Below, piece by piece: positions 9,273-18,854 of a DNA stretch of 27,077 bases; position 1 is the first letter of the stretch, and each line of letters opens with the position of its first letter. The DNA is from Lingula anatina. Its lineage: Eukaryota; Brachiopoda; Lingulata; Lingulida; Lingulidae. Both the position numbers and the translations under genes were made by a program. The stretch covers positions 34,357 through 61,433 of the forward strand of contig NW_019775813.1 in the NCBI RefSeq assembly GCF_001039355.2, read 5' to 3'. Below the pieces are notes generated by a model. That model was not told where the DNA came from. It worked only from the letters and a program-made list of their open reading frames with translations, and did not search any database.

Positions 9273-10204
9273 ATGGGTGAAAAGGGAACTCTGTGTTGTG
9301 GATGTTGTGTATTGCTGTCAATCGTAGCTCTAGCAGTCTGTGGTCTTACATTCGGAATACTGTGTCTGAAGGCCGAGGATCGACTTGAGAACAAGGTACG
9401 TGTACTAGTATGGTGTTGGTTACCACCACAATACATGACCTACTTCTCAAACGGGAACGATCGACGGGTAAAAAAAAAACTACGTACGTACGTGTTACAA
9501 CTGTAGCTACTTTATTGAGACAGCTGTAGATAATGAGCTACGTGTAACACGTACTGAATTTCAACATCTGGGCCATTCGGTTCAGATCGATCGAACTAAA
9601 ACCCCCGTTACATTGGACGGCGAATTTCTGCGTTCTTTGTGCGACCATGACACTGGCATCGCCGTGGTCATAAAAAGAAGACAAGCAATGGTGAAACGAA
9701 ATGAATGGTCAATGATAGGCCAGTTGTCGGGACGTATAGTATTATTGCTTTTATTTTTTTACTCTCAAACAGGGCCATATTACAGGGCGCAGAAAGGGCC
9801 ACAGATTTTGTAATTTAAATATTGTATAACGCCCACTGAGTGTCTGATCAGTGCAACAGCATTTTCATATTCAAAAACCCGCATGAACATTTTTTTTTTT
9901 TTTTTTTTTTTTGCAGGCATGTCAAGGTGTTGTCACCGATGCTGCTGCGATCACCCTCATTGTCTTCGGTGGTCTGGCCACCCTCCTCTGCTGCTGTTGT
10001 TGCTGTTACGCATGCCTGAGCAGAGATGAGACCTCCCAAGAGACGTCATCCCCGGTAGAGGCCGCACCTCCTGATTACAACGCCACCCAATGGAGCAGCT
10101 CGTCTTATTTGACCGCCCCAACACACACCGTCATACGCCAAATCCACGTTATCAGACACGTTACTATTGGTAGACTAAGCCTTAGGAATATAAACAACGA
10201 ATAG
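9273..10204 (+). CDS. Array copy 4: two-pass membrane protein with PPxY tail in one exon
   Basis: Exons 9273-9395 and 9917-10204 give 136 residues. Exon 1: MGEKGTLCCGCC, first membrane segment (about 13-29), loop CLKAEDRLENK. Exon 2: ACQGVVTDAAA, second membrane segment (about 50-64), six consecutive cysteines (66-71), then SQETSSP, AAPPDYNATQW (PPDY at 92-95), THTVIRQIHVIRHVT and the end RNINNE. Unlike copies 1 and 2, the whole tail is read through without a further intron, which is the best evidence that the third exon of copies 1 and 2 is real. The intron 1 acceptor is preceded by 23 consecutive T (9890-9912). The promoter side resembles copy 3 while the coding tail and 3' flank resemble copies 5-7. 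Confidence 0.85.
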
Positions 10205-11342
10205 AAGGTTCAATAATCAATGTACTTATGACGTTATTTCGAGTATGGGTATTTTTTTTCCTTGAACAGAGAAGAAAGATACAACCGTGTTACATAATAA
10301 TCAATTACAGCTGCAAGGAACTAAATGTTTATCATTTACATCGACCAGGAATAGCATATGAATTTGCAATCATCACTCACTTCAACACGGCTACGCAAAA
10401 GCGCTTCTCATGTCTTTATCACATACTTTCATTGTACTAGAATTTAAATAATGAATTTAAGAAAGCATGCTTGTAATACCTGAAAACGTCAGTAGATAAG
10501 AAACTGGGTTAATTTTCTATCTGCCAATTCACACCCACGTTACGTTTACTTTATTCAATCATGAGAATTAGATAAAAACAATGCGTGCAAATTAATGTTT
10601 GGAGTTTTACGTAATTTCTTGCTAAATAAGCTTCTGCAATTTTAAAAATAATTTATAGCTTTCATGAGCTTTTTTTATGTTTTTGTTTTCATAATTTATT
10701 TATGTCAAAGCTCAAAAGCTGACACCTTACATGTAATTTAGCTTAAGTTTCATTTGGTCAAATTTAAACCTGCAATTCAGTGTTTGAAATGATGAGAATA
10801 AGTAAAAACTTAACTAGATGTGAATGCACTTTTTAACAGCAATTCCATGTTTATATTGATGGGTACCAGTGACATACTGTACTAGTGATATTTACCCTAA
10901 AGTGAAAGCACTTTATTTATACCCGGTCTGTGATGTTTTACCATATCTGTCGTTACGTTACAATAAAGGAATGTTGTATTGTAGAAAAGGAGTAATTTCT
11001 TGTGTGAGGAAACCAACTGGAATTAGAAATAAGCTCAGAAGGATGTTTGATCTTATTAATTTTCACCGTCGACATTGTTTAATAGTTTTTTTTTTTCTTT
11101 AAAAGATACAGTTGCAATGATTTTGTTCAATAAAGGTTAAACCAAGGGTGCAATCAATGTGGTTTTTTTTATTCAAGCACACCTCCATTTCTATTGTGAC
11201 TCTATACGAGTCGTTATGAAAGTCAGTAACATTTTTTAGTCATGTGTCTGGTAAAGTCCACCACAGCAGATCTATAGAATCTATACCATGTAATGTGACC
11301 AATGTGAACTCACCTAATTAAACTATATTTTTACTCTATTTC
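10205..11342. other. 3' flank of copy 4 and spacer to copy 5
   Basis: About 1.1 kb of AT-rich sequence. The 10780-11160 part recurs, diverged, behind copies 5, 6 and 7. An AATAAA at 11129-11134 is the first clear poly(A) signal after the stop, unusually far away. No other gene is seen. Confidence 0.55.
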
Positions 11343-11410
11343 TACGATACTTTCACCTTCATTTACGTGCGTTGTGTTTTGCCCTTGGTCCATTTTCCCT
11401 TCGTATAAAA
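11343..11410 (+). promoter_or_regulatory. Core promoter of array copy 5
   Basis: CGATACTTTCACCTTC with the IRF-like element at 11349-11360 (less perfect than in copy 4), conserved GTTGTGTTTTG block, and TATAAAA at 11404-11410, 46 bp before the ATG. Confidence 0.7.
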
Positions 11411-11449
11411 ATCGATTATGGTCGTTGTGATTATAGATCAATATCAAAC

Positions 11450-12388
11450 ATGGGTGAAAACAGAGGTGGATGCTGTGCTTGCTGTTATTTTTTGGGAATC
11501 GTAGCTCTAGCAGTCTGTGGTCTGACATTCGGCATAATGTGTCTGAAGGCCGAGGATCGACTTTAGAACAAGGTACGTGTACTAGTACGGTGTTGGTCAC
11601 CACCAGAATATTACTTCCCAAAAATTTACTATCGATGGATCAAAGAACTTCATGTTTACAACATTATTGATAGATATGAGCTGTAATGCTCATTTAAATG
11701 TATCATATAGGTCTTCCGGTTCAGATTGCCTGAACAAAAAATATTTAAGGTATATTTTGCCATGGTAGTTTTAATTAAATTCACACCAAAGACATTTTCC
11801 TCCTCCTCCCTTTAATGTTCTGTGGTTTCTTTTGGAACTCATCTTGGTCTTTATTGTATATCTTTTATTATATCCCCTTTGCTTTTATCAATCTTGTGGA
11901 GGTCTGTGCTTTCAAACTCATTTTGATCTTTTGTATATCATTTTTATGTAAATACATGTGTTTTAAGTTGTAATTTTTATTCTAGTCCAATTTATGTACA
12001 ACTTCAAACTTCTGGCTGCTATGTAGCCTACATGTATTTATAAACTGTTTTTTATTATTATTATTGGGATATAGCACAATTATATTCGAAAGCCCGCTTG
12101 AACACCTTTGTGTTATTTTTGCAGGCGTGCCAGGGCGTTGTAAGCGATGGTGCCGCAATCACCCTTATTGTCTTCGGTGGTGTGGCCATTCTCATTTGTT
12201 GCTGTTCCCCCGCTTGCCACAACAGAAACGAGAACTCCAAGCAGACTAGATCCCGGACCGAGAGCCCTTCTCCTGATTACGAGGCCACCCACTGGGGCAG
12301 TTCGGCTAATTTGACGTCACCAACTCGCAACGTTAACGTCAACGTGACCATTGATAGTCCAGGCGTGAGGAATATAAACAACGAATAA
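11450..12388 (+). pseudogene. Array copy 5: two-pass membrane protein with a nonsense codon in exon 1
   Basis: Exons 11450-11572 and 12125-12388 line up with copy 4 (MGENRGGCCACC start, membrane segment, loop CLKAEDRL; then ACQGVVSDGAA, second segment, tail). Codon 39 is TAG (11564-11566) where copy 4 has GAG: a single G-to-T change three codons before the splice donor. Everything else is intact: donor AAG/GTACGT, acceptor TTTTGCAG, an open exon 2 of 87 residues ending RNINNE, and TATA box. The tail has SPSPDYEATHW, so the PPxY motif is also changed (SPDY). It could be a recent pseudogene, a polymorphic null allele or a base-call error. AATAAA is at 12617. Confidence 0.75.
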
Positions 12389-12928
12389 AAGGTCCTGAAG
12401 TCGGGACAATGCCACTACTTGCGTCAGATCGAATGTGAATATATATTTTTATTGAACTTCTATTTTATTATTCATTTACGGCACAATGAAACCAAATATT
12501 TATCAGATACATCGACCCACAGTACAGTACATGTTAGACATGAATTTGCACTCATTACTTTGATTTCAACATGACTATGCCAAAGTGCCATTTTATCATT
12601 AATTTTGTCATCGTGTAATAAACAAAACCTGTTGTATTGTACGATAGGATTAATTTCTTGTGTAAGGAAACAAAATGGAATTGCATTCAATTCAAAGATT
12701 TTTTCGATCTTCGATTTTCACCTTCGACGTTATCTTATACTGTAGTTATTTTTTCTTTAAAATATAAAGTCACAAAGGTTTACTTTTTTTTCAATCACAC
12801 CCTGATTTCTATTAATTGTCACTGTGTAATAAGATTCAGTAAACAATACTGTAACGAATCAATTATCATATTGTGTATTTATATTACCTTAAAGAAACTG
12901 ACTTGTCCACAAGTGAATTCTACGAGTA

Positions 12929-12965
<37 letters not shown>

Positions 12966-13640
12966 TTTGTATCGGTTACGTGTTACAATACTTATCATGA
13001 AATGAACGCGTTTGTTTGTACTATTCCTTTTAAAATTCCATAAAATAAAAAAAGAGAGACTTCAGTATGAGCTAACAATGTGACCTCATACTGTGACGTC
13101 ACTGTGGTATCTCCGTGAGCTCAAATTTATGCCCATCATGAGCTTATTGTATAATAATAATAAGAATTAGATTTATTTATAGTCTAAAATCCATATAAAA
13201 TTTCCAGTTAAGTTTACGGGGTAAAATGAACAGAGAGATTAATACATAAATTAATTAATCAATTAATCTTTAAGATAGTAAAATACAATGTAAAGAAAAA
13301 AAGCCAGTCAAATCAGCTATAAAATATTTTGAAAAAAAAATATTTTTTTGTTTTTATTTTTATGTTGTTATTTATTTGTTATTATTTATTTTTATTATTG
13401 TGTTCATTGTTTTAAGTATATTGGAAGAAAGTTCCATCCATTAGCCCATAGCCTTGAATAGTTTGATCGCCGTGTGTTTTCAATCCGGCATCACATGGCA
13501 TCAACAAAAGCTGATCAAGTGGTCTACGTTTTGGAGCATAATGATGAACTAGTTTAAGTAGGTACGGGGATGTTCATTGTTTAAAAAAATGCTTGCATAA
13601 CTCACTCAGTGACTGTGAGGTGACACCGTCGACTGGGTTT
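12389..13640. other. 3' flank of copy 5 and spacer to copy 6
   Basis: It holds AATAAA at 12617-12622, a CA microsatellite, AT-rich sequence near 13150-13400 with TTATTT-type repeats, and GTGACGTCACTGTGG-like motifs (near 13090) that recur before copy 7 (near 16590). No gene is seen. Confidence 0.55.
12928..12964. repeat. CA dinucleotide microsatellite
   Basis: An almost pure run of CA units with one T interruption near its start. Confidence 0.95.
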
Positions 13641-13709
13641 TGCGATACTTTCGTTTTCCATTCAAAGGCGTTTTGTTTTGTTCTTGGTCGGCAATTCCTT
13701 TGTTTAAAA
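13641..13709 (+). promoter_or_regulatory. Core promoter of array copy 6a
   Basis: CGATACTTTCGTTTTC; read on the minus strand this gives GAAAACGAAAGT (13647-13658), keeping the GAAANNGAAA core. The TATA position reads TTTAAAA at 13703-13709. Confidence 0.7.
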
Positions 13710-13740
13710 ATCGACTTTCTTTGTTGTGATTAGTTCAAAG

Positions 13741-13863
13741 ATGGCCGGAAGGGTAGATTCATGTTGTGCGTGTTGTATCATCTTGTTAATCATAGCTCTA
13801 GCAGCATGCGGTCTGGGATTTGGGACACAGTGTCTGAACGCCGAGAAACGACTGGAGAACAAG
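13741..13863 (+). CDS. Array copy 6a: exon 1 only, cut by an assembly gap
   Basis: The 41-residue exon 1 (MAGRVDSCCACC, first membrane segment, LNAEKRLENK, donor AAG/GTATGT) and most of intron 1 are present. The sequence then meets an N at 14327, a few bases before the acceptor of exon 2. Exon 1 and intron are about 98% identical to copy 6b, with a few substitutions and small indels. The simplest reading is that this is the other allele of copy 6b left in the assembly as an unmerged contig end, not a separate gene. The start codon is the ATG at 13741; an in-frame GTG lies 15 bp upstream but is not needed. Confidence 0.75.
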
Positions 13864-14327
13864 GTATGTGAACGGTTTTGGTCACCACCAGAATATTACT
13901 TCTCAAAAATTAAGGTTTGACGAAGAACAAAAACTAAAAGTCTACACGTTTACACCTTTGGTAATAGATATGAGCAGTGATACTCACTGAAAATTCAGCA
14001 CATAGGTACTCCGGTTCTTAATGCCCAAACTAAACAAAGATATAAGTGATATTTTCCATGGTTATTTTACTCTATTAAACCCGCTTACAATTCACGTGGC
14101 CGATAAGATGTAGATTATGGTAAGGAGTATAACTATCGATTTTCACTGCACCTTGCAAAGTTGCCTTACGTAAATTTCCGATAGGACGTCGTATAGGAAA
14201 TTGCCAAAGGTACTATAAGGCAAGGGTTGCCGTAATTCTGAATTTTTTTGTTAAGATATAACGCACATTTTGCATTCTAAAAGTGCAATTCAAAAGCCCG
14301 CGCTTGAACATTTTTGTGTTATTTTTN

Positions 14328-14565
14328 TATAAGTCGCGCGTTTCCACCCCCTGATTGAGGGAGTCGTCTGTTGTATTCATACGACTCCTACTTGACGAAA
14401 ACGAGGCGCGATACCCGGATGACAGGTAGGCTTACAGAATTTGTGATAGGGTATGATACTCTTTTATGCGATCTGACACACACCTTGAAAACGGGTAGTG
14501 TGGTCAGATATACCGGTTTATTCTGGACCCGTAGGTGCCGAGTCTGGTAGTTGGGAAGGCCTGAA
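14328..14565. other. Unaligned segment after the contig gap
   Basis: These 238 bases lie between the N and the point where homology with 13504 onward begins. They have no counterpart upstream of copy 6a. An 8 bp perfect hairpin stem, GGAGTCGT (14360-14367) and ACGACTCC (14381-14388), has a 13-base loop. No coding sequence is recognised. It may be an allele-specific insertion or a misjoined contig end. Confidence 0.5.
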
Positions 14566-14707
14566 CAAAAGCTGATCAAGTGGTCTACGTTTGGGAGCAT
14601 ATTGATGTCACACACTAGTTTAAGTAGGTACGGGGATGTTCATTGATAAAAAAAATTGCCTGCATAACTCATTCAGTGACTGGGAGGTGACGCCGTCGAC
14701 TGGGTTT

Positions 14708-14776
14708 TGCGATACTTTCGTTTTCCATTCAAAGGCGTTTTGTTTTGTTCTTGGTCGGTATTTCCTTTGTTTAAAA
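14708..14776 (+). promoter_or_regulatory. Core promoter of array copy 6b
   Basis: Almost the same as in 6a: IRF-like element at 14714-14725, 94 bp before the ATG, and TTTAAAA at 14770-14776. Confidence 0.7.
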
Positions 14777-14807
14777 ATCGACTTTCTTTGTTGTGATTAG
14801 TTCAAAG

Positions 14808-15624
14808 ATGGCCGGAAGGGTAGATTCATGTTGTGCGTGTTGTATTATCTTGTTAATCATAGCTCTAGCAGCATGCGGTCTGGGATTTGGAACACAGTGT
14901 CTGAACGCCGAGAAACGACTGGAGAACAAGGTACGTGAACGGTTTTGGTCACCACCAGAATATTACTTCTCAAAAATTAAGGTTTGACGAAGAACAAAAA
15001 CTACACGTTTACACCTTTGGTAATAGAAATGAGCAGTGATACTCACTGAAAATTCAGCACATAGGTACTCCGGTTCATAATGCCCAAACTAAACAAAGAT
15101 ATAAGTGATATTTTCCATGGTAATTTTACTCTATTAAACCCGCTTACAATTCACGTGGCCGATAAGATGTAGATTATGGTAAGGAGTATAAATATCGATT
15201 TCCACTGCACCTTGCAAAGTTGCCTTACGTAAATTTCCGATAGGACGTCGTATAGGAAATTGCCAAAGGTACTATAAGGCAAGGGTTGCCGTAATTCTGA
15301 ATTTTTTTGTTAAGATATAACGCACATTTTGTATTCTAAAAGTGCAATTCAAAAGCCCGCTTGAACATTTTTGTGTTATTTTTGTAGGTGTGTCAGGGTG
15401 TTGTCAGCGATGGTGCCGCGATCGCCCTCGTTGTCTTCGGTGGACTGGCCACCATTCCTTTGTGGGGTTTATTCTGTTGGGCATACCACTTCAAAGCTGA
15501 AGACTCCCAGGAGACTTCATCCCGGGCAGAGGACCCACCAACTCACGCCGTTGTAGGTCAGATCTACGTAATTAGACACGTCGCCATTGAAAAAATAGGT
15601 GTTAGGAATACAAACAACGTATAG
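14808..15624 (+). CDS. Array copy 6b: two-pass membrane protein lacking the PPxY segment
   Basis: Exons 14808-14930 and 15388-15624 give 119 residues. Exon 1 starts MAGRVDSCCACC, with the first membrane segment at about 13-29 and loop CLNAEKRLENK. The acceptor is TTTGTAG. Exon 2: VCQGVVSDGAA, second membrane segment (about 50-70), then a Trp/Phe-rich stretch where relatives have cysteines, SQETSSRAEDPP, THAVVGQIYVIRHVA and RNTNNV. Compared with copies 1, 2 and 4, the DYxATxW residues between PP and THxV are missing, an in-frame deletion that removes PPxY but keeps the QIYVIRHV motif. It is a complete, open gene. Function unknown. Confidence 0.85.
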
Positions 15625-16690
15625 AAGGTTTTGCTATTGTACGTCGGATCGACTAATGCCATTGTACGTCGGATCGAGTGCGGATATTTTTCTTTGAGCA
15701 GAAAAAAGAAGGCAACAACCAAACTTGTTATATTGCTAGATATACTAGTAAATGACACCACATCAAAACAATGCGGTGTGTAAAAAGTTCAGGCTTTTAA
15801 CTTAATGTGGGTGCCCTTTTTAGACTGCAATTCCATGTTTATGATGACTTTTATAGGTAAACACTTTCCTTAATGTGACTGTGCTTTATTTTTTTTACTG
15901 TGTGTGACACATTATCATTAATTTTGTCATCGTGTAATCAGCACAAAATGTCGTGTTGTTCAACAGGATTCATTTCTTGTGAGGAAATTAATCTCAAAAA
16001 GAATTTTTTTCAATCTTCAATGTTCACCTTCGGCATTGTCTAGTAGTTATTTCTTCTTTAAAATATAAAATTACAATGGTTAAGTTCAACAAAGGTTAAT
16101 GATAAATGCACCATCAATGTATTTTTGTTATCCAATCATATCCCTATTTCTATTGTCAATGTACGAGCAGTTTTGAACGCCAAGAACTTTTTAAAGCCAT
16201 CTGTCTGGTAAAATCCAAGGTCAATAAATAAACATATAAATAAATAAATAGAAGTTGAAATATAAAGATATTTAAATATATATGTACAATACATTATATA
16301 GGGGCAAAGAAAACAACCAAATCAGCTATAAACATTTGAAATAAATCAATAATATTTTAAATTGTCCTCAGACTCTATAGTTTTAAGCATATTGGAGGAA
16401 AGTTCCATTCATTTGGTCCACAGATTTTAAGTGATAGACCGCCGTATGTTTTCAATCTGCCATTACATGGCATCAGCAAAACCTGCTCAAGTGATCTAAA
16501 ACTACTTATTGGAGCATAACGATAAGTTAGTTTTAGAAGGTAACGGGGTGTTGGTTGATAAAAAAATTGCATGCAAAGCTCACTGTGAAGTCACTGTGGT
16601 GTCACCGTCGGGTCACTATCTGAGCCCACCATGATTTCATTGTATGAGTTAACGGTTACCTCACTGTGATGTCACTCTTTCGACCGGGTT
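15625..16690. other. 3' flank of copy 6 and spacer to copy 7
   Basis: About 1.05 kb of AT-rich DNA. 15900-16150 matches the 3' flanks of copies 4, 5 and 7. 16380-16680 is a diverged match to 13425-13640 before copy 6a, including GTCACTGTGGTGTCACCGTC. No gene and no clear poly(A) signal close to the stop is seen. Confidence 0.55.
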
Positions 16691-16760
16691 CTGCGATACT
16701 TTCTCTTTACATTCAAAGGAGTTGCATTTTGTCCTTGGCCCATATTTTCTTTGTATAAAA
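16691..16760 (+). promoter_or_regulatory. Core promoter of array copy 7
   Basis: CGATACTTTCTCTTTAC; IRF-like element at 16698-16709 with a weaker second half, and TATAAAA at 16754-16760, 42 bp before the ATG. Confidence 0.7.
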
Positions 16761-16795
16761 CCCGCATTTCGTAGTTGTGATTTAATAGTTCAAAT

Positions 16796-18272
16796 ATGGT
16801 CGAAACGGACGATTCATTTGCAAACTGGTGTATAATCTTGGCATTCGTGGTTGTAGCAGCCTGTGGTGTGGGATTCGGAACAGAGTGTCTGCACGCCGAG
16901 GATCGACTGAGGAACAAGGTACGTGAACGGTGTTGATTACCACCATAATATTACTTCTCAAAAATCAAAGTTTGATGACTAAAAGAACAACAACTTAACA
17001 GTTTTGTCAATAAATCTGAGCAGTAACACGCACTGAAATTCAACATTTAGGTCTTCCGATTCAGATTGCCCAAACTAAGCAAACGGTAACGGGATGTTTT
17101 CCATAGTAACTTCACTCCTTTAAATCTGCATACAATTCACGTTAATAGATACTATGCATTTTGTTATGGCAAGGACTTCATCTATCTATTTTCACTGCAG
17201 TCTACTGTACCTTGGAAAGTTTCAAAACAAAACTTCACTGTAGGACGCCCTACAGGAAATTGACCAAAAGTTCTATAAGTTTTTATTGGAAATTGCCCGA
17301 GATAAGAAAAATCAGGACATCATATGTAGTTCTTATAGACTCTTATAGGAATTTTATAGTCCCGCCAGATTCTTAGGGCCCATTCAGATTGAGAAGAGCC
17401 GAATGCTAGTAAGGCCGCGACCTAAATATGCCGGACCTACATGAAAGGGAGACCGCTTAATCCTGTAATAGTCTTTCCGCCTCTCACACGCCTCCCCACT
17501 CGTTACTATCACTAGGCTCTTCTCAATCTGAATGGGCCCTTATAGAGTCCCATATAGATTCTATTCGGCACTATCGTAAGGGTCGCCGTAATTTCAAGGT
17601 TTTTTAAGCTAAGATATAACACACATTGTGCGCCTTTCAGCAGTTTATAGCACACTTACACCCCATTTCCATAGATTTTTAGATCGACCTATCCCTGTGG
17701 GGAGTCTCACTAGATTACTGTCAGATAATCCGGCTTAAATTTCGGTCCCGCCTACTACAAGCTGTAAGGGGTTAATTAACTATGGTGCCCGCTCGGCTGA
17801 CTGCAAGTTAGCGTGAACCCCCAGAGAGTTAGGTCGATCTAAAACTTAATCTTTAGATCGATCTAAATCTCTGAGAAAGCACCCTTAGGCTTCGTTCACA
17901 TGGAATGTCTATTTTCTAAATTCTATTTTCTATTCGCGGTATGTCTTATGATCACGGTCTGTGCCCTGAATATCCCGCGGCGTAATTACTGGCAGCGCGA
18001 GCCAGTTACTTATAGTAACTTATATTCAAAAGCCCATTTTTGTTTTATCTTTGTAGTCATGCCAGGGCGTTGTCAGCGATGGTGCCGCGATCGCCCTCAT
18101 TGTCTTGGGTGGTCTGGCCATCCTCGTCTGCTTCTCTTTTATTTATGACATATGCTGCCGTGAGAAGGAATCTGAGGAGACTTCATCCCCTCCAGATTAC
18201 AGCACCACTCACCGGACCCCTCCAACTATCACTGTCGAACGCCAGATCCATGTTACCGTTGTTAGACAATGA
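16796..18272 (+). CDS. Array copy 7: two-pass membrane protein with PPxY tail
   Basis: Exons 16796-16918 and 18057-18272 give 112 residues. Exon 1 starts MVETDDSFANWC; it has lost the CC..CC cluster of its relatives. The first membrane segment is at about 13-29 and the loop reads CLHAEDRLRNK. Intron 1 is twice the usual size (1,138 bp) because two MITE-like elements lie in it. The acceptor is TTTGTAG. Exon 2: SCQGVVSDGAA, second segment (about 50-71), ICC, then EETSSPPDYSTTH (PPDY at 86-89) and QIHVTVVRQ at the C-terminus. The tail is shorter than in copies 1, 2 and 4. It is the last array member and the most diverged in its N-terminus. Function unknown. Confidence 0.85.
17376..17539. mobile_element. 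PIF/Harbinger-type MITE in intron 1 of copy 7
   Basis: A 25 bp perfect terminal inverted repeat starts GGGCCCATTCAGATTG at 17376-17400 and recurs inverted at 17515-17539. TTA flanks both sides (17373-17375 and 17540-17542). A three-base TTA/TAA duplication is the hallmark of PIF/Harbinger elements. The 164 bp element has no coding capacity. Confidence 0.85.
17658..17875. mobile_element. MITE-like dispersed repeat, copy B
   Basis: The reverse complement of this segment matches 615-805 over most of its length. Its ends form an imperfect inverted pair around TTTAGATCGACCT on the left and AGATCGATCTAAA on the right. It lies in intron 1 of copy 7, 118 bp beyond the Harbinger-type MITE. Confidence 0.65.
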
Positions 18273-18854
18273 ATAGACGGTTTTGATGTCTTAGCAATGT
18301 CACTATTCATTCGGATCGATATTTACCCTTGATCAGAAAAAAAAGGACGCAACGACCAAACTTGTAAAATTGTACTTCATCTGCGGCTGCATGAAACACA
18401 ATGTTTATCATTTATATCGACTAGCCTCAGTATATGAATATGCAAACTTAACACTGATTTCAACACGGCTATTCAAAAGCGCGCCACCTGCCTTTATCAT
18501 ATGCTTACATTATTTTTATACCAGGAGTTTTAGAGACCATTCCCAGACCCTATCGTTCTAACTTTGGATCCGAGGGTACTCTCGCTTAATTTCAATTAAC
18601 TTCGGCGGCTTAGATGTCAGTGGGCCAAAATTTAACCTGATGTACATGTACAGTACATGTACATTCAACGCACCTATTCTTATAATTTTGTGTTAAAAAT
18701 GATGAAAATATGTAAAACCGTAACAAGATGTGATTGTACTTTTTAAGAGCAATTCCATATGTTTATAATGGATTGACACTTAACCTGATGTGAATGTGCT
18801 TTAATAATTAATTTTTTTGTGTCTGATATTTCATCATATCTATTACTATGTTTA
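18273..18854. other. 3' flank of copy 7
   Basis: Diverged array 3' flank sequence with no other gene. A short palindromic ACATGTAC repeat lies near 18642-18662. Confidence 0.5.

Larger units (their letters stand above)
1991..18300 (+). repeat. Head-to-tail tandem gene array, unit about 2.2-2.3 kb
   Basis: Start codons of homologous genes lie at 2413, 4641, 6974, 9273, 11450, 13741 (with a near-identical second copy at 14808) and 16796. Spacings of 2228, 2333, 2299, 2177 and 2291 bp show the duplication unit. A block starting TTGGGAGGTGT, followed by CTGT/CTAT satellite DNA, recurs at 1991, 4181, 6461 and 8769 upstream of copies 1-4. A different 3' flank (AATTTCTTGT then AAACAA and a CTTTAAAA stretch) recurs near 10990, 12655, 15970 and 18860 behind copies 4-7. 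Introns, promoters and flanks are all part of the duplicated unit. Confidence 0.9.

Noticed and set aside
12637-13005. 122-codon open frame on the plus strand
   Set aside because: It runs through the CA microsatellite and a duplicated 3' flank. Corresponding flanks of other copies do not keep the frame.
2413-18272. Naming the array genes as IFITM or CD225 family members
   Set aside because: Layout is similar but the CD225 signature residues could not be found by eye. Kept as a hypothesis only.
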